This document shows positions 38,401 to 47,953 of a stretch of 64,000 bases of DNA, piece by piece. Numbering within the stretch: the first letter of the stretch is position 1; every line of letters begins with the position of its first letter. A program made the translations under genes and the position numbers. Source of the DNA: Styela clava (Eukaryota > Chordata > Ascidiacea > Stolidobranchia > Styelidae); the NCBI RefSeq assembly GCF_964204865.1, contig NC_135259.1, positions 9,372,974 through 9,436,973 of the forward strand. Direction: 5' to 3'. The notes below the pieces were generated by a model. It was not told where the DNA came from. It did not search any database and worked only from the letters and a program-made list of their open reading frames with translations.

Positions 38401-41400
38401 ATTGTGATTTGTAATATAACTTAACACCCATGAATTGATGATCAGAATAAAACGTCATTTTCATTTTTCCAAACACAAAATACAGTAAAATATGATTGGA
38501 TCAATACAAAGTCATTCAACGGTATGTGCCAAATGAAGGGCCATCGCGGTCCTGCATGGGTTAAGCGTACATTCCATATAGGAGCAGACACTCTTCTTAA
38601 TAAATAATCAAATATTAGTTGATCTCTTGATCGTTGTATTAAAATTAATTAGAGCCTCCCAAACCAGTTTCGGAATTTGTATCCCCTCTAGGCTAATAAA
38701 AATTTTAAAACATTTCCAAAACATTATCTCACACGAAAAATTCTTATTTTGTTTCGCACTCCGCATGCTCACTCTAATGGCTAGCTTCAAATCAATTTTC
38801 CACACAAAAAATCGTTGCTCTGAAAACATTTCATTTTAATATTTTATTTAAATATTAGATATGCTCTTTTTATACTTTTAGCTCAGGACGAATGCTACGA
38901 TGTCAGATGTCCGATTCATTCGTCGTGCGTGAGTGGAGTCTGTAAATGTAATGCTGGTTATAGTGGAAATCCCGTATATGGACCTTGTAGAGGTAACATA
39001 TCCGTTGCAGTTGGCAAACTTAACGGTTGAATTCGTTCGATAGATTTTTGTTTCCAAATCTGCGTTTTCTAAAAAAAGGCTTTGTACATTCAGTCACTAT
39101 TATACAAAGATCTACGATTTATACGAAAACCAGAATCTTTCGGCTTGGAATCGTCTACTCAATATTTTGTACACTGGTCTTTTAATACGAGATCTTTATC
39201 CTGCCTGCTACGCCAGCTTACTTTGGTCTGGAGTTCTGAATATACCTAACCCCTTCTTCGGATAACACATCGTATCCGCGAAATGCTTGGAATTGATGCC
39301 TGGCGTCTTAATGGGTTTCATGTCAAAATAACTTGAGCGTAATGAAAAATCCTAATATTTACAGTCACTGTTGTGGTTCCAAGTCACAGTTGTACTGGTG
39401 TTGTATGTGGCAGTAATTCACGATGTACAGGTGGAATTTGTATCTGTATGGACGGATATATTCGACAGGGAGATATTTGCACAGGTATGTATATATATAT
39501 GTGGTATGTATATATATACCACATATAGAAAATCTGTTAAAACATTCAATCTGTATATATTTCAGAACCATCTGTAACTTATGATGGTAATCCATCAAGA
39601 TGCGACGGATACTCGGGTCATTGCGGAGCTCACGCAACTTGCGTGAACGGACTTTGCGTCTGTATAACTGGATATACAATAATTGGTGGAATATGCTCGC
39701 GTGAGTTAGACTACATTACCTACCCGCAACCTCGATTTTCTCTCTTTCACGGCAATGCCTTTTTTAAACTTGAAAATCTGTAGTAGTGCCTCAAATTTAT
39801 TTTTGTCAATAGTACTATTTATTTAAACTAATTCTGTATTGTTCTCATTTATTCATTTTTAAATTTTTCAGCCGAATTATGTCATGGAAAATACTGCCCA
39901 CGCAACAGTCATTGTAACAAAGGAAGTTGTGAGTGTGATCAAGGTTTTAACAAAGGAACAAATAACATCTGTTACAGTAAATATCTGTTGATATCAAAAT
40001 ATCTTTTTATAAAACATCCGAATAAATCTTGAGGTCTGTTAGAGATCATTGCGAGAAAATACGATAATATTGCAGGACTTGTGCAGTTGTTCTACATCTG
40101 GAGCAGGGGTGTCAAACTCGCGTCCCGCGGGCCGTATTCCTGAAATTAATCAAACATTCAAACCATCCAAATTAATCGATGATCATGTGACTTCGTTAAT
40201 TGGAGTTGGTACTGTAAAATCATTTCAGTCTTTTTTAGTAAGCTGGTGGCCCAAAAGAGATGCCAAACGTCAGGACAAATGTAATAAAAAGCATTAAGTT
40301 TATTTTGTAAATCTTAGGTCTATATATATTAAGATTAAGTCATTTTGAGTGTATGTAATATTCTTTTCTTATCATAGGTTTGCTAAAAAATGTTTTGGAT
40401 AGTTGTATATAAAAATTTACGATTTTTTGTAATAAATACAGTAAATTGTATGTATATTGGCATTTGAAATTTAAGAAAATAACAAAACTTTATTCAGCTG
40501 TTTAATACTTCACGATATATGTCACAAACAACGCCTATCTAAAAATATGTTTTAAGCATGCATTATCAAAATATATCAAAAACTGTTCGCAGCCCTTGGT
40601 ACAATTTCCAAAATGCAATGCGGCCCTCGAAAACCCACGAATTTGACACCCTTGCTAGAGCACCGGTTCTCAACCAGTGGGCCATGGCCCACTTTTGGGG
40701 CACAGAAACATTTTCAGGGGGACCACAAACTTATTAAAAATTGCCAGGGTTATTGATAAATTAGTTTAGCTTTGATTGTTGTAGCAATGAATAATGATGC
40801 TGCTTTTGGTCTCTGAGTGGTAATTCCCATTTTAATTAATAAAGTGCCTATCTTTGCAAAAATATTTTTTTTTGTAGTTTTTCCTTAGCATGATCCAGAA
40901 TGGGGACCATATTTAGTTTTTTTACTTGCCTGTAACCCATTTTCTGTAATGGAGTCCGGGTCGTATCTTGGAGTCGGAGGCTGTAGTCGAAAGCAAAATC
41001 TTCATCTTAGTTTCTAATCAAAACTAGACTTCGTGACATGTTGTTCTGTTAATGTCTAGCATTCACCGGTTTTAATACGCACGCTTTGACAATATTTTTA
41101 ATACTTTATCTCAATTTATCGATACCGCATACTGTTTTTACATTCATTTATTTAATCTGTATTACAACAGAGGCCAGTACGGTTATTCAAACATGTCTGA
41201 ACGTATGTGGTAGGTATTATATCGGAGGATGCTCATGCGAGTCAACATGTAATCGTCCAGGTAGACCTCGATGCTGTGATGACTATCTTCCACAATGTGA
41301 GTCTTCTTCTTTTATCTTTTTTCATTATTGTGGGGGTAGGTATAATAAACATTTTTTGATTCATAAAATGATCATATCACCACTCTGCACTACCAATGGC

Positions 41401-41726
41401 GATCGGTCGATTTGCTTTTAACAGAACAATCGTTTAATTGCATTTTGACATATGTTTAATTGTTTGTTACGAAGCGTAAATCTGAAATTTAGATTTGAAA
41501 TTTGTATGTGTTTGTAGCGCGAGAGATTTGTACGATGGCGGGTCCGATCTACTACCGTGAACGGGATGGTCACAGATATATACATCTGATGAGTATTCCT
41601 AACGCGCATCGTGTTATCCTGAGTTAATGAAATATAGATATTTAATGATAATTATTTCACACAGGTTTACTACGACGACCTGTATTCACAACAGGAGCTA
41701 TTCACGTTAGACATGTTCACATTTGA
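20433..41726 (+). CDS. Secreted DOMON-sushi-EGF(24)-somatomedin-B mosaic protein
   Basis: 31 exons: 20433-20484, 22410-22552, 22634-22822, 23200-23326, 23603-23863, 24593-24769, 24917-25066, 27659-27802, 28199-28303, 28652-28771, 28966-29085, 29478-29591, 30190-30306, 30532-30645, 31300-31413, 32703-32816, 33347-33460, 34332-34439, 35032-35163, 35274-35393, 35531-35638, 35969-36088, 37562-37687, 38029-38139, 38273-38380, 38882-38992, 39365-39484, 39566-39700, 39872-39976, 41171-41296, 41665-41726. They join in phase to 3867 bases, 1288 aa. Order: signal peptide (MNLAILLTFITVAFAQ); DOMON-like domain about 18-170 (HWAAIGFSKDRKM, DAVIGYIS, ISLTQ-type CRYFLFAW); sushi/CCP 198-254; 24 six-Cys EGF-like modules, one per exon, to about 1226; an eight-Cys somatomedin-B-like module (TCLNVCG...CCDDYLPQC); a short tail. 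No transmembrane segment, so secreted. Intron 2 uses a GC donor (22553). Role unknown; DOMON domains bind haem or sugars in other proteins. It resembles no named protein that I can identify with certainty. Confidence 0.9.
24021..24305 (+). mobile_element. Possible non-LTR retroelement 3' end
   Basis: Less AT-rich than its surroundings; ends aataaactactgactgactg, a short tandem tail like those at the 3' ends of some LINEs. No reverse transcriptase motif is present. Position in the intron between the sushi exon and the first EGF exon. A weak call. Confidence 0.3.
25106..27442. mobile_element. 2.3-kb hAT-type non-autonomous element with 8-bp duplication
   Basis: The left terminus cagggttgtccaaaacgaat and the right terminus ending ggccatccctg form TIRs; both subterminal regions are rich in ttcgaat/attcgaa. 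Flanks are gcataaac (25098-25105) and gcatgaac (27443-27450), an 8-bp duplication with one mismatch, as for hAT transposition. No transposase is encoded. Inside are a nested palindromic element (about 25450-26045), an inverted pair (26520-26750 against 27000-27220) and tandem copies of a roughly 100-bp unit. It inflates the intron between EGF exons 2 and 3. Confidence 0.85.
26255..27010. repeat. Diverged tandem repeats inside the hAT element
   Basis: The motif aacggcgatctgtggac, followed by aaaatgtgtggtaaactgcccg and then ttgattcctattttcatat, recurs at about 26265, 26450, 26765, 26845 and 26955 (with a further partial unit near 26360). Spacing is roughly 90-110 bases where adjacent, interrupted by the inverted block at 26520-26750. 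Such subterminal or internal arrays are common in non-autonomous hAT elements. Confidence 0.7.
31558..31805. repeat. Perfect 124-bp tandem duplication
   Basis: 31558-31681 and 31682-31805 appear identical over 124 bases (each has ccaggtgcatggtagcgctg and ends acgttacgcat). It lies in the intron after EGF exon 10. Identity implies a very recent event or an assembly artefact. Confidence 0.9.
32460..32620 (+). pseudogene. Decayed duplicate of EGF exon 10 and its flank
   Basis: 32489-32530 matches 31186-31230 (tctgttg, aggctccat, ttctcgtat). 32572-32620 matches 31378-31426, the 3' end of EGF exon 10 and its donor: gcgacggaagctg, then aagtgagtaacagttt. The 5' part of the exon, with most cysteines, is deleted, so no EGF module can form. 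A usable donor remains but the old acceptor is gone. It is an exon relic within the intron before EGF exon 11. Confidence 0.75.
32930..33020 (+). mobile_element. SINE 3' fragment
   Basis: Contains ggtaacaggacaag, tggctcgccatatgatta and cgtcctatcggttttcc, matching the 3' half of the SINE at 36182-36512. It lies in the intron between EGF exons 11 and 12. Confidence 0.65.
33871..34175. mobile_element. 305-bp hAT-type MITE with perfect 8-bp duplication
   Basis: Left end cagacatggacaaactacgg with tccgcgggcc; right end the inverted ccttgcccacccctg. Flanked by gtatagac at 33863-33870 and again at 34176-34183. The cagNNNtgg-(g/a)caaact(a)cgg...gcgggcc terminus is typical of hAT non-autonomous families in many animals. 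It lies in the intron between EGF exons 12 and 13. Confidence 0.92.
36182..36512 (+). mobile_element. tRNA-derived SINE, nearly full length
   Basis: The best full copy: tRNA-like head (gcgcatcgtgttaagcgtta; box B-like caggttcagtccc); middle region with tgtgtgagaggattgctgga and accgccgtagggtggtttac; 3' region with ccatgcttctgaaaacaatt, ggtaaccggacgagaggcc and aataaatatgtaaatac. About 330 bp, in the intron between EGF exons 17 and 18. Confidence 0.85.
36729..37495. mobile_element. 767-bp hAT-type element with perfect 8-bp duplication
   Basis: The left end caggggtgggcaacc and the right end ggttgcccacccctg are perfect inverted repeats. Subterminal ttggcacgcgagc is repeated at both ends. Flanked by gtatagag at 36721-36728 and 37496-37503. 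No transposase; short open frames inside are shadows. In the intron before EGF exon 18, ending about 65 bases from that exon's acceptor. Confidence 0.93.
40104..40654 (+). mobile_element. 551-bp hAT-type element
   Basis: Left end caggggtgtcaaactcgcg with gcgggccg; right end, inverted, caagggtgtcaaattcgtgg with gggccgc. The flanks ctggag and ctagag are a probable, imperfect duplication. Its internal part matches the element at 1-763. In the intron before the somatomedin-B exon. A further hAT-like terminus, ccggttctcaaccagtgggcc, starts near 40665, with no matching end recognised. Confidence 0.8.
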
Positions 41727-41862
41727 TCGACTAGAAAGAATACAATTGAATGGAAGCAAAAGAAGTTTGTGCCGAATTGTGTAAATTGTGGAAGCAATGA
41801 ATTTGTACTATTCTATACTGTTATGATCTTGTTGTTATTTTTATCCCATAGAAAGTAAACCT

Positions 41863-41868
41863 AATAAA
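41863..41868 (+). terminator. Poly(A) signal of the DOMON/EGF gene
   Basis: AATAAA 137 bases after the stop codon at 41724-41726, the first canonical signal on this strand. Confidence 0.6.
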
Positions 41869-42983
41869 TCTCACACCACCTAGAAAGAATTATATATCAG
41901 TGTTTGTGAAACGATGTAAGCGTTGATTGCAACATACAGCATGCACAACGTAGTATTACGTCCAAGCAGTTCAACAGGCAAACATAACGATGATTTTAAT
42001 CAGAATCAGAACAGCAATCAGAATTTTTCAAGTAGTGCTTAGTTCTATCATACACCGTACCACGGACTCTTGTCCAGTTAGTAGGTAATTCCCAAATTTC
42101 AGAAAAACATCGATGCAGTATTAGAACGGCCTTTGTTCAATTTATCTTAAAATGTGAATGGAAGATGGGGCTCAGTCATCACTTCCAAATACCGAGTAAG
42201 AGTAAAATCATCTCTGGAAATAAAACGTGTGCAAGAGGCACAATTTATTTATTTCGACACCAGAGAAGTCGGCAACTACTTTATTTCATAGTTATCCAGA
42301 ATAAGAGAAAGCCTCGAACAACAGGCTAATGATCTTGAATTCAGATTTAAGGATGGAGTTAGTTCGTGGAGCAGGGCAGTCCAGAGAGTGACTCACAAGT
42401 ATACAGTTATTTACTTTACAGACTTTATTACACAAGATAATCAACATTACAATAGCGTAATTCTAACATAAAACCTTAAACGTATTCAGGCATATGGTCA
42501 CTGAGAATGAAAATCAAAAATCAGATTTTTGGCAAAACATAAACAAAATATCAGTCATTATGAGCAGACAAAACAGACAAGCCAGGGCGCAATAGTACAA
42601 AACAATACCATTCAAACAATCGTGATTATGTGGCACATCTTCACAATCTACCAATTATTAGTCACATGGGATTTGGATATGATGTAATCAGCTGCGTGTT
42701 ACGTTTGCCCCACACAGATTCGTCTTCAAAACCTGATTGTAAAATATTCATTCGTGGTTTTGCACTCGTTCGATCGCGGACTTCTGAGGCGAGCTGGCGT
42801 ACTCAGTTGCGAAATATTAGTTACCCAAATTCGATATTTTTGATTCCGTGTCCTTAGTCTAAATGTGCTTAACTTTTGTACTAGTTTTAGATATAAACGC
42901 CGTGCTTTTCTTCTTAGTTCCTTTTGGTTGTTTTCGTTATTTAAATAGACTATTTTTGTTTTGTTTTCTTGTATCCTGGGAAG
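41869..42983. other. Intergenic region between the DOMON/EGF gene and the ZP gene
   Basis: About 1.1 kb. I see no gene or delimited repeat. It should contain the promoter of the plus-strand ZP gene. The frame at 42630-42857 has no splice partner or recognisable domain. Confidence 0.4.
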
Positions 42984-45900
42984 ATGGCGACTTTCGTTAA
43001 TTTTTTGATATGGTGAGTTGCTTGATGCATTTTTTCAACTTGCCTGTTCACAAAGTTGATAAATATTTATTTACTGTTTTCAGTTTTCTGCTGCTTTCAT
43101 CCGCACCAACTTTAGGAAACTCTGAGAAAGGTATGAAAAGACTAATTATTTGAATTCTGTCTAATATTACTTTAGTGCTCGCTGGATGTGATGCGGGTTT
43201 TGAAATTTACAGTGACGTCTTTTTCACTGAATTTGTGACCTTCATTTGATTATAGACCCGGTGTCTGCTACCACTGCTGCATTTGACGTACGGGGGGCAA
43301 ACGACGAGGTTACAGTGATACCAAGTGCTGAGGCCAGGGTCGGAGACAGCGATCACGACGACGATGCATCCACTGCTACCCCTGCGGTTGCTGGTGTTAG
43401 GGTTGGCAATGATGTGGCCACGACATCGTCTGCCGAATCTTACGAAAATCGAAATGCTAATGACCCTGAATCGATTACTGCAATTCCTTCCGAAAGCAGA
43501 GAGGGTGGCGACTACGAGTCGACTGCTACGATGGCTCCCGAAAGCAGAGAGGGTGGCGACAGAGAGACGACTACTGTAAATTCTCCCGAAAGCAGAGAGG
43601 GCAACGACAACGAGGCCAATACTGCAACTTCTTCGACTACAGTGTCCATGAATGACGATCATCATGGCCCAATCCAGCAGAGGTCGCACGTGCGTTTTCC
43701 ATTCGAAAGCTGTCCTGAATCTATGAACGCGGGTTGTGGGGATGATCATGAATGCCAAATCGTGATCGACATCCGGACTGGGGATGAGTGAGTCATACAT
43801 TTACAATTACCTGCCTCTTTGCTCATAGTTCGGAAGCATTAAGACAGTAAATTATCTGTTCCTAGATGTCTGGTAATTTCTCAACTTAATTTTTCAGGAA
43901 AGAATATCACTGCATCAAAAAAGATTGCGGAAAAAAACGATGCAGTAACAATGGACACTGTGTTGGAAGCAGCGGGTGGCTATCCTCTGTTTGCCGTTAA
44001 ATACGATATCATTTATTATTACTGAAGTTGCTGGACTACGTACTGTTTGGGCGCCATTATAAGATTTCAGAAAGTTTGTAATTCCTATTTTTCTTCCAGA
44101 TGCTTTTGTGACGAAGGTTTCTCCGGAAATAATTGCTCTGTCGCGGATGTTCGTAAGGGTGAAGAAGGGCCCGATGAAAAAAAGGAAAGCGATCCCTCTG
44201 AATGCATGAACAAGTGTCCTTCGGAGCAGAGATGTGTCATCAAAAAGTATGCTTTTGTATCTTGCATAATTTTCGCGTGGTGGTAAGCGTAAAGCAATGT
44301 GACACTAAAGCAAATTGTTGTTTCAGTGACGAGGTTACCTGCTTGTCTTATGCATGCAAACCGAATCCATGTAAGAATGGCGGGGCTTGCAAAGAGTCCG
44401 CCAACAAAGGGGAATTCAAGTAAGTCATACTTGTTCTGTATATAATTTGTGTATTGTTGATGTTATGTTGTGAAAAGATCACTTTTTGTTACAGATGCGA
44501 ATGTACAAAAGACTACGTGGGAGATCAATGCGAGAAGTGAGTTAGCTTTGTTTACTTCTGGTGATCCCATATACATGATTTCACAAAAAAATAGTTGCCA
44601 TAAATCAAGCTTTTGCATTCGGCGCAGCATTCGGCTCTTAAATACTTAATTCTTGCACTGATCCCGTTTAACATTCCCCTGCGATATGGTAAAAGAGTTA
44701 AATGTATTAACAGCAAGCCTGGTCGTCCGGTTGTGGGTGTGCGAAGTGGGTCGGCATGGGACCAGAAAAACAAAGGCATTTCTACTGTATTTGATCGGTG
44801 TTCTGTAGCTCCGAGTCCATGCAGTACAGGCGAAAGATGCGAGATGGTCAAGTAAGTACTACGTGCTTTGTTAGATGCGAGATGGTCAGATAAGTACTGT
44901 ATTTCCCGGCGAATAAGTCTCTTTTCTAGACCCAAATTTTTGGCCTGGTTTTGTGGGGGTCGTTTTATTAGGCAGGAGAGTATGATAATTTTCATTTTTT
45001 TGGTGTCGCCTTATGTATTAGGTAATGTTCTTTTATGGTGGACGCAATCGCGAGTTGAACACAAGTAGATTAAAATTTAAAGAAAGTTTGTAATCCCGTA
45101 GTTATGGATTGAATATTACGCTACAAGAAAAAGTCATTATGGACTATTTTAACCAATGCTCAAAGGCGGCGACCGCTCAAAATACATTGCATGGTAATTT
45201 GAGATTCAGATGTTAATGCGATTTTACTACCCCGACTTATTGGCAGATTATATGCAAAAACCACTTTTTTCAGGCTTGAAAACGGGCCTCTACTTATTGA
45301 CCGGGTAGACTTATTTGCCGGGAAATACGTTACTACGTGCTTCGTTAGATTTAAATAAGTCACTCATAAGTGACATTTTATCAACCAATTTTCAGTTCGC
45401 GTGTAGTTTGCTCAGCACTCTATTGCACACCAGATACTTGCAGCGGACGAGGAACTTGTGTTGAGGACAGAAGTAGTTATAGGTAGGTTTTAAATTTGGG
45501 TGCTCCCTGCGCACCAAGATGTCGCATAACCTGAACCTGGTATACAACCAGAGTTTATGTTGTGCGCCCGCTTGGTGCGCATACTTCATGAGGTCCGAAA
45601 GTTTTAAATCTCATTGCCCAACTGCAAACTGTTGACTAAATTTTTTTGAAAATAACAACTTCAGATGCGTTTGTCAAAACGGATACAAAGGTCTTCATTG
45701 TGAAAATAGCTTAGAAAAATTCACTGGACCTTGCAATCCGAATCCTTGTAAAGGGGACTGCACTTGCCGTGAGTCATGCCAGCACGAATACGGGTACTAT
45801 TGTGCCAGCGAAGGTGGATACATGGGAAAGAATTGTACCATACGTAAGTTTTACATAAGTTTACAGCACATGATGTATCCCGGTGTTAGTTATTAAACAA

Positions 45901-47838
45901 TTATTTCAGAGGTACCAAGAATTCGATGCGGTCAGCGAAGTATTTCGGTAGATATTCCAGAGGCTCTCTATGCAGAGTTCGACAAAGGAATGAGAAACAC
46001 CATTTTCTACCTGGCGCAGTCCTCGAACCCCGGGAGCAGACAGTGTGAAGGTTCGTGTCGATTGTTTATTTATGCGCTCGTCCATGGCATAACGACCGTG
46101 TTAACTCGGCTTACCTATTTCAGCGGTCAATGTTGGTGGTGTCTTTCACTATGATGTTCCATTGCCGTTTATCAGCTGTGGTACGAGTCGTCGCAGAATG
46201 TCGGATGCTCTAGTTGTGAAAAATCGTGTTTTTATGGATAGGAGAAGTACCCTGTTTAGCATGCCAGTACCCATCTTGGACTTCGAATGCAGATATGAAC
46301 GGGAGTACAGATTGGTAACATCCATAAAACCATTGTAAGTAAATACAAACATATCGTAAGTAAATGCGTATTTCATGACCAAGGTTTTAAATAATTGTTA
46401 TCTATCCGGTATATCCGTATACAGCCGTAAGTCTGCGCAATTTGTAATGCTCGTAGTAGTCAATTTGGAAACAAAATGATTCATAGTTTTTGCTGATTCA
46501 TTGGAGACGTCCACAAAGTGAGACGTTTAAATTGCGACGCAAACGGACTTGACATTTACTTTTTGAATAGGGTGACTCAACCAGAACTGATTACAAAATA
46601 TGGCCAGTTTGCACCAGAGGTTGAATTATGCAAGGTATCGTCTTGTCAGTCGGATTGCCCTGAGAAATTCCAGGTTAACATGGGAGCTGTGTACACAGTC
46701 GGAGAAAAGATACAATTGAGCGCTACAGCACTACCACAGGTATGTTTTTTTTTTATCTCGTAACGAAAGTTTTTGGAGAGTCGTCGTGATTTAATACTTT
46801 CTTTTTGTCGTTCAGAATGGTTTTATGGATTATGTGACGACCATCGCAGACATGAGATTATCTTGCACAGCAAGCTCTGGAAACTCGGCTGGGTTGAGCT
46901 TGATAGCTGACGGGTACCTATTATTTTTGAAAATTCGTCATTACGTGGAATCAATGATATCTGTGCTTTAAATAAAATATTTTTCTTTCTTCAGATGCCC
47001 TGCAAATTCCGGACTCTCGACAACTTATGAAATTGGACATCGCGCCTGTGTCTCCTTTCAGACACCCCGTGCTCTTGGTTGCGAAACTGCATACATACAC
47101 TTGCACCTCCAATTGTGCAGCCCGTCGGAATTGCAAGTAAAATATAATATAATGAAATGTAGATAAAACTGGAATTCAAAACTTAAATTTGTGTTTCTCA
47201 TTCAGACATGCGCCGGCGGAATGCAAAAGTGTGTACCAATTGCTGGTAGAAAGCGCCGATCTTTAGCTGAAATCAACAAGAATGGTTACGTTTTCGTTGG
47301 ACCTCTAGTCATCATCAATGGGAGTGAAGGTGCTGAGAAAATGATTTTGTATCCCGAAGCATCGGCGAAAGCTCCCGTTTACGTCAACGAGATCGAAGTG
47401 GACGAGATACCCTCCGGTAAGGCGGCTTATCACGTGAAAACGATGTGCTTAGTTATTAGTGTGTTAAGTGTCTGTAACTAATTTTGTTACGTATTTGTTG
47501 CAGTTGAACGTCGCAGTAACGTTACTAGACCGGAAGCTGTCGACGGAAACAACGTTACTATTGTTGCAATACTGGTCCCAGTGGCTCTCGTCATCGTCTT
47601 CTACATCCTGCTTATGTACTCTTGGCAGAAATCAACTTCGCGTCTTCGTTCCTCCTTTACTGTAAAAAGGCCATTGATAAGAAATTCCAGATTCAATCTT
47701 GGCAGTAACTCGTCGGATGATAGCATACTCTGTGAAGTTTCACAAGATTGCTGCAACTTGGAACCGAATTCCACTGTCCTCACTTCCGTAGATTTGTGCA
47801 AATGCGGATTGCCGAATTGCGACTGCAGGGCTTATTGA
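42984..47838 (+). CDS. EGF/ZP-domain type I membrane protein
   Basis: 17 exons: 42984-43012, 43084-43130, 43256-43787, 43898-43975, 44100-44246, 44327-44419, 44495-44536, 44714-44851, 45396-45482, 45665-45843, 45910-46050, 46124-46334, 46523-46739, 46816-46913, 46995-47136, 47206-47416, 47504-47838; 2727 bases, 908 aa, in phase. Signal peptide spanning the first intron (MATFVNFLICFLLLSS); acidic Thr/Ser-rich stalk about 26-190 with three ESREG(G/N)D repeats; EGF-like modules (CSNNGHC...CFCDEGFSGNNC; CKPNPCKNGGAC...; CSGRGTC...CVCQNGYKGLHC) to about 455; ZP domain about 464-735 starting RIRCGQRSISVDIP; RKRR furin-type site at 742-745; transmembrane helix about 816-836; a Cys-containing cytoplasmic tail. 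ZP proteins polymerise after cleavage at such a site. EGF-plus-ZP precursors with a furin site occur in ascidian vitelline coats (HrVC70 precursor), so an egg-coat role is possible. Weakest points: donor at 43976 (gtggct), acceptor of the exon at 44714, acceptor at 46522. Confidence 0.88.
44898..45330. mobile_element. Palindromic element in ZP-gene intron 8
   Basis: Inverted ends: ctgtatttcccggcgaataagtct on the left (read as ctgtatttcccggcg, aataagtct) and agacttatttgcc, gggaaatacg on the right. The inner parts also pair (tttttggcctgg against gcctctacttat is partial). A related copy lies nested at about 25450-26045 (ttttctaggcccaattt; gccgggaaatacgg). No clean target duplication; tactacgtgctt-gttaga occurs on both sides. 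Confidence 0.6.
45496..45600. mobile_element. MITE family A copy next to a splice donor
   Basis: A 105-bp element with arms ctccctgcgcaccaagatg and cttggtgcgcatacttcatg. Flanked by a perfect 9-bp duplication, gttttaaat, at 45487-45495 and 45601-45609. The first copy of the duplication begins 4 bases after the donor gtag of the ZP-gene exon ending at 45482, so the insertion reshaped the 5' end of that intron. Confidence 0.88.
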
Positions 47839-47947
47839 ATTAATTTCTCATTTGATATGCAATTTATCTTTCTGCATTTGAACTAGAGGAGTTTATGGAT
47901 TATTTGTTTCGTTATACATTTATAAACGATGTTCATTTCTCTGTGTT

Positions 47948-47953
47948 AATAAA
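47948..47953 (+). terminator. Poly(A) signal of the ZP gene
   Basis: AATAAA 110 bases after the stop codon at 47836-47838. Confidence 0.6.

Larger units (their letters stand above)
24593..39976 (+). repeat. Array of 24 EGF-like exons, all phase 1-1
   Basis: Every exon from 24593 to 39976 starts and ends in phase 1 and encodes one complete module with spacing near C-x4-C-x5-C-x4/7-C-x-C-x8/14-C. Most modules begin with Asp-Pro-Cys. Several (28652, 28966, 29478, 30190, 30532) share acidic loops such as MNDDDDEC or LGDSGRC. Because each exon is symmetric, any of them can be skipped or duplicated without a frameshift. The exons at 29478 and 30190 are the most alike (both end LGDSGRCER), pointing to recent duplication. 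Confidence 0.92.

Noticed and set aside
40049..40297. 82-codon plus-strand open frame
   Set aside because: It lies inside the hAT-type element at 40104-40654 and has no transposase motif.
43207..43800. Long minus-strand open frame (197 codons)
   Set aside because: It is the exact antisense of the Ser/Thr-rich coding exon of the ZP gene, whose plus-strand reading has conserved phase at both ends. Repetitive codons explain the open antisense frame.
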